Source: Macrostomum hystrix
Taxonomy: Eukaryota; Platyhelminthes; Macrostomidae
Assembly (NCBI GenBank): GCA_950097015.1
Contig: CATNEN010000007.1
Location: 9,301,001-9,365,000 of the forward strand
Direction of reading: 5' to 3'
DNA: 64,000 nucleotides
Within the stretch, counting starts at the first letter, position 1. Each line of letters begins with the position of its first letter. This document shows positions 10,461 through 21,849 of this stretch, in pieces. The notes beneath the pieces are model-generated. The model worked only from the letters and a program-made list of their open reading frames with translations. It searched no databases and was not told the DNA's origin. Made by a program: the position numbers and the translations under genes.

Positions 10461-12234
10461 ATGCAGCCAGCCTCTTCAGTTGCTGACGGCAGCGAAGCGG
10501 CGACCGCGTCTGCTGTCGATCCTGGGGACCTCGGAGCTCGCGCGGCCGAGCTGGCAGCCGGCGACGCCGCGTCTGGCGCTGACGCGGACCCAGGCGTGGT
10601 CTCTGTGGGCTCGCGCCGCAGCGAGCTGGCGCTGCGCCAGACGCATGAGGTGCTGCGCCGCCTCGGCCCTGACTGCGGTCGGCAGTTTCGCATAGTCCAC
10701 ATGGACACCATCGGGGACCAGATTCTGGACCGGGCGCTGTCGCAGATCGGCGACAAGGGCCTCTTCACTCGCGAGCTGGACGCCGCTCTGCTTAGCGGCG
10801 AGGTTCGCCTGGTTGTCCACTCGCTGAAGGACCTGCCGACCCAGTGCACTGACGGCCTGGCCGTGCCCTGCATCCTGCACCGCGAGCTGCCTCGAGACGC
10901 TCTTGTGCTGCACCCGCGCCACCGGGCAGCCGGCATCAGCGACCTGGCCGGCCTGCCGTCGGGCGCCGTCATCGGCACCTCCAGTCTGCGCCGCACCGCC
11001 CAGCTCAGCCGCGCTCATCCAGGCCTTCGCTTTCAGTCTGTGCGCGGCAACCTCGGCACCCGGTGGCGCAAGCTGAACGCCGCCGACTCCGGCCTGGACG
11101 GCCTCATCCTGGCTGAGGCTGGCCTGGCCCGTATGGGCTGGACGGACCGAGTCGCCTGCAGCCTGGCCTCCGAGCACTGTCTGCCCGCTGTGGGCCAGGG
11201 CGCACTGGCTGTACAGTGCCGGGCTGGCGATGCTGAGACTGCCGGCCTGCTGCGGCCGCTGCTGCATCGGGACAGCTTCTTGGAGGTGCGGGGTCCCTGC
11301 GCCTGTTATTTTTTGCGCTTTAAGAATAGAATTGGGAAAATGTACAGCTAGTGGCACAGCCGCAGCTATTGTGCGGTGGTTCCATAGGCTGTGTACAGCT
11401 GTTCAGTCCGTGGACTGGGGACTCGGGGAGGCGCCACGCACCTAAATTCTACCCCAGCAAATTCTGGTTAAAATTTTACTGTAGGGTAAAGTAAAACAGT
11501 CGGTCCTGCTCACAAACAAAAATTGATTACCGTTAGCTGTGATTCGAACTCATGACCTTTCGGTCTGAAGCCAGAGGCTCCAACCACAGGGCGAAAAGCT
11601 TCTCAGAAACACACTTCATGTTCGAATTGGGGTGGCTTTGCCAGCCGCCCAGTCCATAGCCGGTCTATTTTTAGTGGGTCCTCAACTCGATTGTGCTGAA
11701 ATCCAGAGTCTCTAAAATTGCTCCAATTCGCAGGCCGTGGCTGAGCGCAGCCTGATGCGCGCCCTGGACGGCGGCTGCTCCGTGCCGCTCGGCGTTCGCT
11801 CTGTCTGGACCGAGGTGGACGAGGCCTCCGGGCAATGTCAGCGGCTTCTGCGTCTGGAGGCTCGCGTGCTGTCTGTGGACGGCGCCGAGGTTGTGGAGTT
11901 CGAGGCGGAGGCGTCGCTGCTGGAGGAGGATAAGGATCTGGAGGAGCCGCCGGCGGCTAAACGGCGTCGGGAAGCCGCCGACGAGGCGAGCGGCGACACG
12001 GTGGAGGCCTCCGCTGAGTCACCAGAGCGTTGGGTGGGGCTGCACTACCCGAACCCGGACAGCCGGGACCGGCGCCACCTTGCCACCTGCGTCCAGCTCG
12101 GGCGTCGCGTGGCGGACGGCCTCCTGGCCCGCGGCGCCGGCCCCGTGCTGGCCGCTGCCAAAGCAGCCGCCAAAGCCGCAGTCGGCAAGCTGACGCCGCC
12201 AGTTCCGATTGAGAATGCGCAGCCCAGCTGCTGA
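10461..12234 (+). CDS. HMBS: Hydroxymethylbilane synthase (porphobilinogen deaminase)
   Basis: This enzyme joins four porphobilinogens into hydroxymethylbilane in cytosolic heme synthesis. The exons are 10461-11285 and 11734-12234; the phase-0 join gives 441 residues. Conserved elements appear in order: VGSRRSELALRQT near residue 48, QIGDKGLFTRELD, the active-site HSLKDLPT, GTSSLRRTAQL, VRGNLGTR, and AVGQGALAVQCR. In exon 2, GGCSVP carries the Cys (about 290) that binds the dipyrromethane cofactor. Animal enzymes have about 360 residues. The extra length is an Ala/Asp-rich N-terminal extension of about 45 residues and a charged insertion in domain 3 (EEDKDLEEPPAAKRRRE and beyond). The intron contains a minus-strand SINE. 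Two AATAAA signals follow the stop codon, on either side of a 27-bp repeat. Confidence 0.95.
11340..11615 (-). mobile_element. tRNA-derived SINE, family A, in the HMBS intron
   Basis: Read on the minus strand, a tRNA-like head comes first: GTGGTTGGAGC (box A-like) and GAGTTCGAATC (box B) at about 11600-11540. The family A tail follows at 11440-11350, with CCACGGACTGAACAGCTGTA and AATAGCTGCGGCTGTGCCA. The same tail occurs at 48428-48530, 30855-30940 and 38108-38222. A second head-like scrap may lie at 11616-11660. Confidence 0.7.
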
Positions 12235-12306
12235 TGGACTGATGGGGTACCCGGCGGTTTGGGAATTAAAGGATGCTTAATCCCACCTTGTGGACTCCCT
12301 GCCCCA

Positions 12307-12312
12307 AATAAA
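12307..12312 (+). terminator. Proximal polyadenylation signal of HMBS
   Basis: AATAAA lies 73 bases after the HMBS stop codon and just before the 27-bp repeat array. Confidence 0.5.
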
Positions 12313-12315
12313 GAT

Positions 12316-12555
12316 TTAGACCCTGCAACCCTTCATAAAGATTAGGACCATGCAACCCTTCATGAAGATTGGGACCCTGCAACCCTTCATAAAGATTGGG
12401 ACGCTGCAACCCTTCATGAAGATTGGGACCCTGCAACCCTTCATAAAGATTGGGACGCTGCAACCCTTCATGAAGATTGGGACCCTGCAACCCTTCATAA
12501 AGATTGGGACCCTGCAACCCTTCATAAAGATTGGGACCCTGCAACCCCTCTTGGA
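12316..12555 (+). repeat. 27-bp minisatellite in the HMBS 3' flank
   Basis: About nine direct copies of a 27-base unit built around TGCAACCCTTCATAAAGATT. The copies tend to alternate between CATAAAG and CATGAAG and between GACCCT and GACGCT, which suggests growth by duplication of a two-unit block. The length is a multiple of three, so open frames cross the array on both strands; I regard them as artefacts. Confidence 0.95.
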
Positions 12556-12575
12556 GATTGTCCTCAGCCTCGAGT

Positions 12576-12581
12576 AATAAA
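12576..12581 (+). terminator. Distal polyadenylation signal of HMBS
   Basis: A second AATAAA lies just after the 27-bp array. Use of this site would place the whole array in the mRNA. Confidence 0.45.
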
Positions 12582-12599
12582 CGCAAATCGTAAAGAATT

Positions 12600-13060
12600 T
12601 TAAGAAATTATGTTTGATGCCTTGATTTGAGCAGAGCTGTGTTCTAAAGCCTTGTTCTGTTTTGAGATTGCAAGCCCCAACTTTTTTGGCTGTTCATTTC
12701 CCAAAAACTAAGTGAAATTGTTTATTAAAATTATTTTGCAACCCGTTTAGTTTAGCTTCTCTTCTTCTCTTTGCCTGTCTTTGAGGAACATTTTGTCTAT
12801 TAGCTGCGTCGTCGTAAACAATACTGCCTACTGATAGTAGCCAGGTTAATGAAACATTTAGCTCCCCTCTGTCGCCGTCTTACATGGCCTGTCAGTGAAC
12901 TCCCTGGCTTATCTGGTTGTTCCACTGCACTACGCAATCACGCTTGAAGAAATTGAAGTAGATTTGACAAAAGTCTTTTTTGTCACTAATATTGGCTGAG
13001 CTGGCTCACAATGCGCTATTGCGTTATCTTTGTGGCAATTCATTACAGTACATTTCCGTG
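12600..13060. other. Intergenic, nothing recognised
   Basis: Unique AT-leaning sequence between the HMBS 3' end and the 25-bp minisatellite. No coding or RNA gene signal was seen. Confidence 0.5.
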
Positions 13061-13960
13061 ACCCCTACCTGAGAGTCGCCCTGCTACCCCTACCTGAGAG
13101 TCGCCCTGCTACCCCTATCTGAGAGTCGCCCTGCTACCCCTACCTGAGAGTCGCCCTGCTACCCCTACCTGAGAATCGCCCTGCTACCCCTACCTGAGAG
13201 TCGCCCTGCTACCCCTACCTGAGAGTCGCCCTGCTACCCCTACCTGAGAATCACCCTGCTACCCCTACCTGAGAGTCGCCCTGCTACCCCTACCTGAGAG
13301 TCGCCCTGCTACCCCTACCTGAGAGTCGCCCTGCTACCCCTACCTGAGAATCGCCCTGCTACCCCTACCTGAGAATCACCCTGCTACCCCTACCTGAGAG
13401 TTGCCCTGCTACCCCTATCTGAGAATCACCCTGCTACCCCTACCTGAGAGTCGCCCTGCTACCCCTACCTAAGAATCACCCTGCTACCCCTACCTGAGAA
13501 TCACCCTGCTACCCCTACCTGAGAGTCGCCCTGCTACCCCTACCTGAGAATCACCCTGCTACCCCTACCTGAGAATCGCCCTGCTACCCCTACCTGAGAA
13601 TCACCCTGCTACCCCTACCTGAGAATCACCCTGCTACCCCTACCTGAGAGTCGCCCTGCTACCCCTACCTAAGAATCGCCCTGCTACCCCTACCTGAGAA
13701 TCACCCTGCTACCCCTACCTGAGAATCACCCTGCTACCCCTACCTGAGAATCACCCTGCTACCCCTACCTGAGAATCACCCTGCTACCCCTACCTGAGAA
13801 TCACCCTGCTACCCCTACCTGAGAGTCGCCCTGCTACCCCTACCTGAGAATCACCCTGCTACCCCTACCTGAGAGTCGCGCTGCTACCCCTATCTGAGAA
13901 TCACCCTGCTACCCCTACCTGAGAATCGCCCTGCTACCCCTACCTGAGAATCACCCTGCA
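13061..13960 (+). repeat. 25-bp minisatellite, about 36 copies
   Basis: A head-to-tail array of a 25-base unit (CTGCTACCCCTACCTGAGAG plus TCGCC). Two main variants, GAGAGTCGCC and GAGAATCACC, are interspersed, with rarer TATCTGAG and CCTAAGAA forms. The GAGAATCACC form becomes commoner toward the right. There are no spacers, so it is not a CRISPR array. Confidence 0.97.
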
Positions 13961-14399
13961 GCTCTTAATGTTTACTTTTTTATTACTTTGCCTTGCGAAG
14001 TAATGTCACACCCGTTGTTTGCTGCTGACCAATTGCAGTAAACAAGATTCCAGGTTTCTCAGCTCAGCTAAAAGCTTTTTGCCACTTTTTGGAGCTTTTC
14101 CATCTGCAATTTTTAAGCTGAAGTTCGTTGTTCCCCTTGTCCAAGTTTTTTGTTCCCACATATTTTGTTATGTGGGACCTGGCACCTGGCTTCACTTCAC
14201 TTGTGCTTCATTCGTGTGCAGAGGACAGCAACCAAATCGTCTGTTGTGTTTTTGTGCACCTTTCATTTCTTGAGGGCATATTCGATGGGAAAAATACAAA
14301 GATCTTTTTGTCAAACAAATCGATTTGAATCTAATTAGAATATTTATCTATTAGTTTGACGAAAAAACTTTGGTGAAACAGCTTTTTTTTAACACTTGC

Positions 14400-15375
14400 G
14401 TACGAGGGGAAGTCAGAAAGTAATGATAAATCGTATTTTTCAAAGTGCAGAAGTAAGGGCTTATTTCTCTACGAAATCTCCGTCCAGCTCTAGACACTTC
14501 TCCATGCGATGCCGCCATCGCTCCAGCCCCGCCCTGAAGAAGTCAGGCGGCTGGGATGCGAGCCACTGCTGAACTGCTGTTTTCGCCTCCTCCTTGCTCG
14601 CACTCCTTTGATAGCTTCCTTCAACTTTGGAAACAGGAAAAAGTCTGATGGCGCAAGATCAGGGCTGTAGGGAGGGTGGGAGAGAGAATTTCCCAGCGAA
14701 ATTCGCGCAGGACGCCTCCACAGAGCTGTGAAGTGTGCGCCGGGGCATTGTCTTGGTGGAAGAGGATGCGCCGGTGGAGCTTGCCAGGTCGCTTCCTGGC
14801 TTAGCTTTTGCAGCACACCTTCGTAGTAGGCGCCAGTGATCGTGCGCTGCTCCTGTAGGAAGTCCACTAGAATGACTCCCTCGACATTCCAGAAAATGGT
14901 TGCCATGACCTTGGCCACGGAGCGGCCAAGAACTTCTTCCAAGAACTCCCTGGCACCCAACGGGCACCCATCTTGCTAAAGCCCAGATCCTCTGTCAGGA
15001 TCGAATGCACACTGCCATGGGAGATGCCCAGTTCCTCAGCAATAGCCTCGATGGTCACTACTCCGGTCCTGCTCAACTTCTTTTCGACGCACGGCTGTAA
15101 CCATCTCTGCTGTGCGCGCTGTGCTCGGTCGTCCACTGCGGTCAGCGTCTTTAATGGTTTCACGGCCAGCCTTAAACTCGTGGATCCACCGATAAACGGT
15201 GGGGTCGGTGGAGCAGCATCCCCGAAGACCTTCTGTAAAGCCTCGAGGATGGCAGCCGGCTTCCAACCCAACCGCGTTAAAAGTTTCACGTGGGATCGCA
15301 CTTTAAGTTTGAAATTTTCGATTGCTGAAAGGGGGTACTGTCTTTGTACTTCTGCCAAGGTTGATCTGTACATCA
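14400..15375 (-). mobile_element. Decayed mariner element with broken transposase
   Basis: Minus-strand frames cover a mariner transposase broken by frameshifts. The N-terminal helix-turn-helix part (about 15370-15040) reads WKPAAILEALQKVFG, then a frameshifted DPTVYRWIHEFKAGRETIKD, then IAEELGISHGSVHSILTEDL. The catalytic part (about 14940-14580) reads VMATIFWNVEGVILVDFL, HQDNAPAH and YSPDLAPSDFFLFPKLKEAI. The first catalytic Asp, normally FWD, reads FWN. The 3' end keeps a terminal-repeat-like sequence at 14400-14430 (ACGAGGGGAAGTCAGAAAGT). No matching repeat is found at the 5' side, where a 21-bp tandem repeat begins at 15376. The element is therefore truncated and inactive. Confidence 0.88.
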
Positions 15376-15467
15376 CAGACTAGACTGTCCCAATCCCAGA
15401 CTAGAATGTCCCAATCCTAGACTAGAATGTCCCAATCCTAGACTGGAATGTCCCAATCCCAGGCTAT
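15376..15467 (+). repeat. 21-bp tandem repeat abutting the mariner
   Basis: Four and a part copies of a unit like AGACTAGAATGTCCCAATCC. The array starts where the mariner sequence is cut off, so its growth or the breakpoint probably removed the mariner 5' terminal repeat. Confidence 0.85.
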
Positions 15468-15479
15468 ACTTTACCACGC

Positions 15480-16088
15480 TTCACAAAAATAATACTATTG
15501 CCTTTCCTTGAAGTCTACATAAGAAATTAATCATGTTTTTATATTTTATAAATGAACTACAGCGAGCTACTTTGTAAATATCTTAGATACAAAATCCACC
15601 AACATCGCAACGTTTAAGAGTAAAAAGCCGGACTAAAATTAACCAGTGTCGAAGAATTTCACACCTCATCAAAGGATTTGAAGGCCAAATCGGTTTTATG
15701 TCAGATTAAAACTCTGGGCAGCAATGGTGGAGCGATAACGAATTGGCCCGAACAATGGCCTCATTTACTCGTAGATAGTCGGAATTAGATAAAGACTTGA
15801 GTATCGGGGATTGGAAAGCTTACGGTTCGGGATGTTATCACTTCCTCAAATTTTCAATCTATAGTGCATGAGTCAAACCGGATCATTTCTTTAAAGTACA
15901 TTTTTAGAGCTCGTTGCAGGTGATGCTCAGACATCATGGAGAATCGGCCTGTATATTCGGCTGGTAGTATAAATTGCCATCTGTCAACGCATATTTTAAC
16001 TTAAATAGGTTAAAAATAAATCTAAGCAGTTAGTTAACTCAGTCAATGCCTTCTTAATCTATGTGAGTCCATCAGGAGCTGCGGCTGC
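15480..16088. other. Intergenic / 3' flank of the OATP gene
   Basis: AT-rich unique sequence. No clear polyadenylation signal for the minus-strand OATP gene was identified, and no other gene is seen. Confidence 0.4.
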
Positions 16089-19000
16089 TCAGACCGACCT
16101 GGGCAGCGGCTCAAGCTCATCACCTTTTCCGGCAACCTCGGCCGCCTTTTTCTGGGCCCGCCGCTCCTTCCGCATCGTCACTTCATCACGCTCGACCGGA
16201 TAGCGTGTGCGGCTCAGCCAGTAGGACAGAAAGAACAGCAGGCAAGAGGGAACCTGGAAGCAGCTGCCAACGCCGTGCACTAGCTGGCGAAAACGGTCAG
16301 TATCGTAGAACAGGCAGAAGCTGCGCCCGCTGGAGCTCGGGTTCTGCACGATGCACACCGTGTCAATCAGCTTGCCGGCAACAGGCGGTGTGATCATGCC
16401 TGCGGAGGGAGCAGTGCGGCTCGCGATGAGGCCTGCACTCGGCCTGGCGGGTAGCCTACACAGAAATGCCCACAAAGATGCAGCACTCACCTAGCAGGCC
16501 GAACAGAAATGAAATGGAGCCCATGGCTAGCGGCTTCATCTCACGCGTGCTCGGAATCCTAAAAGGAAGGCGGGATAATCAGTATGGTTTGACCTACTTA
16601 TTAGCCATACCTTCGCGGTTTTGACACCAGGCAGAAAGCCTCACTTCATCATGATGAGGGTGAACTGCACAGCCGCCATGGTGCCGACCACCCGGATGAT
16701 GAAGAACAGCACCAAGTAGGCGTACACGTTGCTGCACTCTGGCGCGCAGATGCCCGGCTGGCCAGTCAGGTTGGAGCAGAGGCAGTTCGCGTAGGCGGTC
16801 TGAAAGGTTAGTTTAAAAAATTGACATTTTTAAGAAGTCAGTTCAGAGCAAGCCAAGCTGGGCCAAACAGGAGTCTCACAGCTGTGCCATTGAGCTCTGG
16901 TAACCTTGTGCAGCCGGCCAGGCAGGGTGTCATGTAGCTGCGGCCGCCGACACACACCGGGTTGTAGGCGTACTTGGGGCAGCTATCTGGGTTGTAGCAG
17001 GACCTGGCGAATGGGGGTTCGATTTGAAAGCTATCCTTCTCACCAAATCAGGCATACCAATACCCGGTCCTGTCATTCAGCTAGCAAAAGAACCGGTGTG
17101 GACAAAAGTCAATAACGACCACGAGCGCAGGTGGCTTCCGGGCGTCGTGGTGAGTACTCAAGACAAGAGTCAGCTTTGAGGGCGAGGACGGCAAGATAAA
17201 GCGACAAGCAAAGCAAACCACGTGTTCACGAGTCTGAGACCCTGAGTCGCAAGAGACTTAATAGGGAGAGAGGGCCGGGCAGTTAGAAACGAGACAGGAC
17301 TGGAGAATGTCGTCCATAGCGACGAAACCGGTGTCTTCGTTGGTCTTGATTAACATGGCTAACATGGACCTTAACACAGCAACAACAGAATTCGAATGTC
17401 CAAAAGGGAGATGACAGCTCGACCGAGACCGGCTTCCGGCTCATTCAGTTGCCCACGTGGCCTAAACCCCTAACCACGATATGACCTCTAGCTTGAACCA
17501 TACTCCGATCTCTTTTAGCTCGGACACAGAAAAGTGCCCATTCTGAATCCCCAACGAAAAGTACATATCCTATCGCGTCCAAAAGCAAAGCAAATTTGCG
17601 GCTGGCTCACATTTCGGTCAGCTGACCGTCCTCCCGAAAGTTGTGCGGCCCCACCATGTCCACCTTGTCGCAACGGAACAGGAACAGCACCGGGAAGGCC
17701 AGAGCAGAGATTGTATTCACGACAGCATGGTACAGGTTCATGTGCGTCACTGACATGGGACACACTTTCGACACCACGCTGCTGATCATGATGGCCATCG
17801 CGGAGGCCCCTGCAAGACTTACGCCTTAAGTTGGGAAGGTGAGTGAAAGATATCATTTTCCTGCCTTGCATTCCTGAAATCGTTGACTTGTGGCAAACGA
17901 ATCATATTTTAAAAAGTTATGCCGCATTCCAATGTTTTAGCAGCTTACTAGACATGATGTTCGCGCTGTTGGCAGTGACATAGAAGTGGGACTCGATGAA
18001 CTTAGGAAAATAGCCAATTAGAATTATGAAGGCAGCGAACTCAAAGATGGTGCCAAGGTAGAGCGTCAGGAACACCGTGTTGCTGTACAGCTCCTTCAGA
18101 AACTGCATCAGCTCTGGGGGGAGTAGAAAAGTATAAGTTTGAAAGTAGTAATTAGCAATTTGTTCAATTTGAAACGAAACAGGCAGTAAAGAAAAGACAT
18201 GAAAGTACATCTGAGACGTTGTACATAAAAACGCCAAGCTGGCAGCTAAATAAAAAACTGCTTGAACTTCCAAGCCGAATTCGAACAGTTTCTGTGTGAG
18301 CGCAATTCAAACTGCAGCAATTCCAGAGCTCTAAACTCACCCGAGCAGCTGAGACTGCTCATGTCCAGACCGCGGCCGGCAACGCTTGTCATGCTGCCCA
18401 GCGCATCGGCGTTGCCTGAAGTTGTTGGCGCCGCCGCCAGTGCCGGCATGGCTGCCTCGTCTGAGGCCGCGTCTGACGTAGGCTCGCGGCCCTTGGCGCG
18501 GTCGACCTCACCCGCCTGGCGCAGCTTCTTCACATCGAGCAGAGCCAGCAGCGGCGTGTTCATCAGCACGATGCAGCCTTCCAGAATGAGTTATGGGTGT
18601 ATACCTTTTACTGTACAGTTTTAGAGCGTTATGCAAGCATTGCAATTCCGTCGAGACATCACCTCTGGCGAAACACCCTTCGCTGCTTAGGCAGGCTCAA
18701 AATTTACTCGTACCTGGAAGTACTTCTACCTGCCATATTTTGTGGTCTGGACTCCCGTTTAAACCCAACTCATGACCACCGATGAGTGAGATGCGTTGCG
18801 GTTCATTTCACTTAACTATGGTATACATTTCGGATGAGTACTGTATTCAATTGCAGACTGACTTAAAGGCAATTTTTGCGGTCGCATACTGTTTACCCAA
18901 ATTACTTAGTACTTAAGTAACGGCATTGCAAAAGCCTGTGAGGAAACGCTGGCTTGTAAAAAGACAAGCCGTTTATGTCATGTGACCAATTACATAGAGC

Positions 19001-20721
19001 TGCCAAAGCTGGGCATGATAACACACCTCATGGCGCGTTACCAACTGCCGCTTGTCAGTCAGAGCTGGCCCACCTGAGTCGCCGAGCCGAGTGGGGCCTT
19101 TCGACACTCGGCAATCAGGGCTGCTCCGTCCAACAAGGCCAGGTCTATGCTTTCCAGTAGATTAGAAATCGAGCCGTGGGTCAGGTTTTAAGGTCCCGGT
19201 CTTTTTAAGCTAGTTTTTTCTTTCTTAAGCCTTCTTCTTGTAAATATGTATGCACGAGCGGGTATGCTACTACGAGTATATGTGATATGGAATAGAGAAA
19301 TGTGACAGTCATTACCATGAATACTACTCACCTACGACCACGATGCCCACCCACCAGGCGCCAATCCACATCGGGTCCTTCAGGCCCTGCGGAAACTCCT
19401 CCGGCCGCAGCACCAAGCCTTCGTTAACCGTGATGAGGAAGCTGCCGAACAGGAAGCCGACGATGGGCGACATGGTGCGCACCAGGAAGAGAAAGCCTGC
19501 GGGCGGAGAGCACCTGTTAAAATAATCGCTCAGGCATCTGCAGAAGTCTGAGAGGCAGGTGTTTCTGATCACTCATGGAAAAAGTCGTATCCTCCATCGT
19601 ATGAGACTTTTTAGCTCTGTATTGACTTGCGGGATAACTGCACTCGCGCTGTACTCGCGCTTCTCCAAGGTGCATCGACACCAGTCGCCAATAGGTGGAC
19701 AGCCATGTCATTAAGTTCAATTCATTCTCATTTATTTCTGCTTCACTCTGGTGAAAGCGGGCAGTACAATGCTCTCAAGTCAAAGATAAGATTTTGGTCT
19801 AAATTGAGTTAGCTTAACTCAGCCAAGGTTCACTCTGCAGGCTTCACCCTCAATGGACTCAGAATTTTGCGTTACAGATTATGATAAAGCGAATCTCTGT
19901 CACATGACCGATTGAACGGCCCTTGAAAACGATTTTTTACCTGCTGCTGGCATTTCTATAAATATTTTGCGGTTCACTTTTAGCACGTAATTCCTGGATG
20001 TTAATTTGCTTTTTGTTATCTCACAAAATAAGTTTTTGGGGTATGCTCGATATGGATATGCTACAAAAGCGAAGCTAATCGGATAAGTTATAAATGGGTG
20101 GTCTACCAGGGACGTTGTTTTTACTTGGCCATTTTTAATGAGAAAATAATCATCGCGTCTCTCAGGCTCACCCATGAAGATTCCGCTGTTTCGACCTGCC
20201 ATGTCGTCAACCAGCGCCATGCCGACATTCCAGAATGGCGTGGCTGCGACGCCCTGAACAACGCCCCCTATGAACTGGATGGCGAAGGAGACCACCTGCT
20301 GCTGGGCCAGGTTGGGCACCAGCTGTTCCACCAGCAGCTCTGTGTTGTTGGCCAGCCGGCTGGAGTTTGTGTCGCCGCCGAAGAGACTGCGAATCTGCTC
20401 GGTCTGGAACTTGGGTCCGAACAGCAGGTAGGGCAGCGCCCGCATGCAGCCGGACAGGAACAGGAACAGGGCGCTCAGGCTGAGCACCAAGCTCTGCCGG
20501 CCTTTGCCACCGTAATAGGCTACCAGCAGCACGGTGCTGAGGTAGCCGACGTCGTCCGCGGCCAGCAACCAGCCAACCCGGGAAGTCGGCCATTCGAAGC
20601 GCTTCTCCAAGGTGCTAATCATCGACACCAGGTAGGTGGACAGGCAGCCGCTGGTGAATGCGTAGAAGGTGAGCAGAAGGACCGCTACCTTTGGGTTGGT
20701 GATGCGAGGCAGGCAGGCCAT
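16089..20721 (-). CDS. Organic anion transporting polypeptide (SLCO/OATP family)
   Basis: A 12-helix plasma-membrane transporter for amphipathic organic anions. Nine exons, in transcription order: 20721-20172, 19496-19332, 18577-18341, 18113-17949, 17809-17611, 17003-16880, 16799-16645, 16558-16491, 16399-16089. All have GT-AG ends, and the phases match through to a stop, giving about 657 residues (usual OATPs have 640-720). Diagnostic features are TYLVSMISTLEKRFEWPTSR in the first loop, GGVVQGVAATPFWNVGMALV in the helix region before loop 2, and the OATP signature DPMWIGAWWVG. The Kazal-like extracellular domain is Cys-rich, with YNPVCVGGRSYMTPCLAGC and NCLCSNLTGQ. The end of the domain set reads GMITPPVAGKLIDTVC. 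The signature usually has Arg before Trp; here it is Met. The cytoplasmic tail is basic. The start is the ATG at 20721, followed by MACLPRI. The substrate cannot be told. Confidence 0.93.
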
Positions 20722-21560
20722 TGTCTATGAGTTAATGAAGTACTAATGCAAGGTTGCCAATCTCGTGTATCGATTGAAAAAAAAACAGAAAGCTTGATTA
20801 ATAGAGTCAAACTTGTTCACTTCTCTTATGAAATGTTTCCCTTCTGCAAACCTGTTCTATATATTGTGCCAAAGTCTTCTAGGGGCAGAGGCAAGGTGAA
20901 AGGCCGACCCTGGCGATAAAGACAAGGTAGCGCAGAGAGCAGCGTGTGACAAGCTGGCTGAAATTTTCACTTGGACAGAATTTGCTTTACGAAGTTCGGT
21001 GAAAAAACAATTGCTCAATCTATTGGTAGAGTCTAAGGGTATTGGTCTCACTTCTGCTAAAAAGAACGAGCTGTCCCAGGGACTTGAGTAGCGTGGGTGG
21101 TCATGTGTGTGTGTGATAAAAATGGTTTTCATTACGCAAGAAATTCTCAACTTGACTGGCACTCGCAAGGATAGGCGCAGGTGAAAATGCACATTGTACA
21201 CGTGTCCAGCTTACAAGCGAAATGCAGACTGCGAATGCCAGTTATTCAAAAGTTTTTGAGCAAACTGCGAAGCAACCTGCTTTCGGTGCAGCGAAATTCA
21301 AGAATTACGGATTGCAGTGTTCAGATAGTTAGTACATTTTTACGCCCAGTAAGGAATAGGGAATTGGAAAGTATGTGTAGAAAAATCGGTGAACTCAAAC
21401 CCAGACCCAGCCAGACTAATTTACAAGCGTGATCACTGGAGAACAGGAGAAAGAGATAATTTAATTGTTAGCAAAAGAAGCTCAACGGACACTGCAATAG
21501 CGATTCTATAATGGCTTAAATATTTCTGCACTCTGCACTTCATATGGCCCACGAAAAGAT
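20722..21560. other. Region upstream of the OATP gene
   Basis: Presumed promoter side of the minus-strand OATP gene. Only short unrecognised open frames are present. Confidence 0.4.
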
Positions 21561-21589
21561 CTCAACGAGCGATACGAACTGCTGTCATT

Positions 21590-21845
21590 AGAGCGACTTA
21601 GAGACGCCGTGGACTTCTTTGAACAGTTAACCCCCGACCTGGACGACCCAGCGCTGCTGTGACCGAAGCCAATATCACTGCTGTCTGGGAGCTGGTGGAT
21701 GGGGATCCTAACAACACCGTGACAATGATAAGAGCACGGAGACTAGCGGGATTTTTTATGACAGCGTGCACACAATCCTTTACGATTATCTACAAGGTCA
21801 CTGCCTGCTGGGTACCTGCTGACTGAGGAGCAGAAGAGAGAGAGA
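21590..21845 (+). mobile_element. Mariner-like transposase scrap
   Basis: The plus strand around 21650-21770 reads AAVTEANITAVWELVDGDPN, and near 21800-21845 a frameshifted CWVPxxLTEEQKRE-like stretch. Both are typical of the DNA-binding half of mariner transposases (AVTEENI... VRxLIDxDP, then ARWVPHLLTEEQ). Stops and frameshifts are present and the catalytic half is missing. It ends at a GA-rich tract at 21833-21850. Confidence 0.55.
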
Positions 21846-21849
21846 GAGA

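Noticed and set aside
11890-12215. Alternative-frame proteins over HMBS exon 2
   Set aside because: GC-rich coding sequence opens shadow frames; only the HMBS frame shows family conservation.
12266-12586. Repetitive protein-coding genes
   Set aside because: Open frames on both strands exist only because the repeat unit is 27 bases.
13061-13960. CRISPR array
   Set aside because: Units are contiguous with no unique spacers; a eukaryotic minisatellite.
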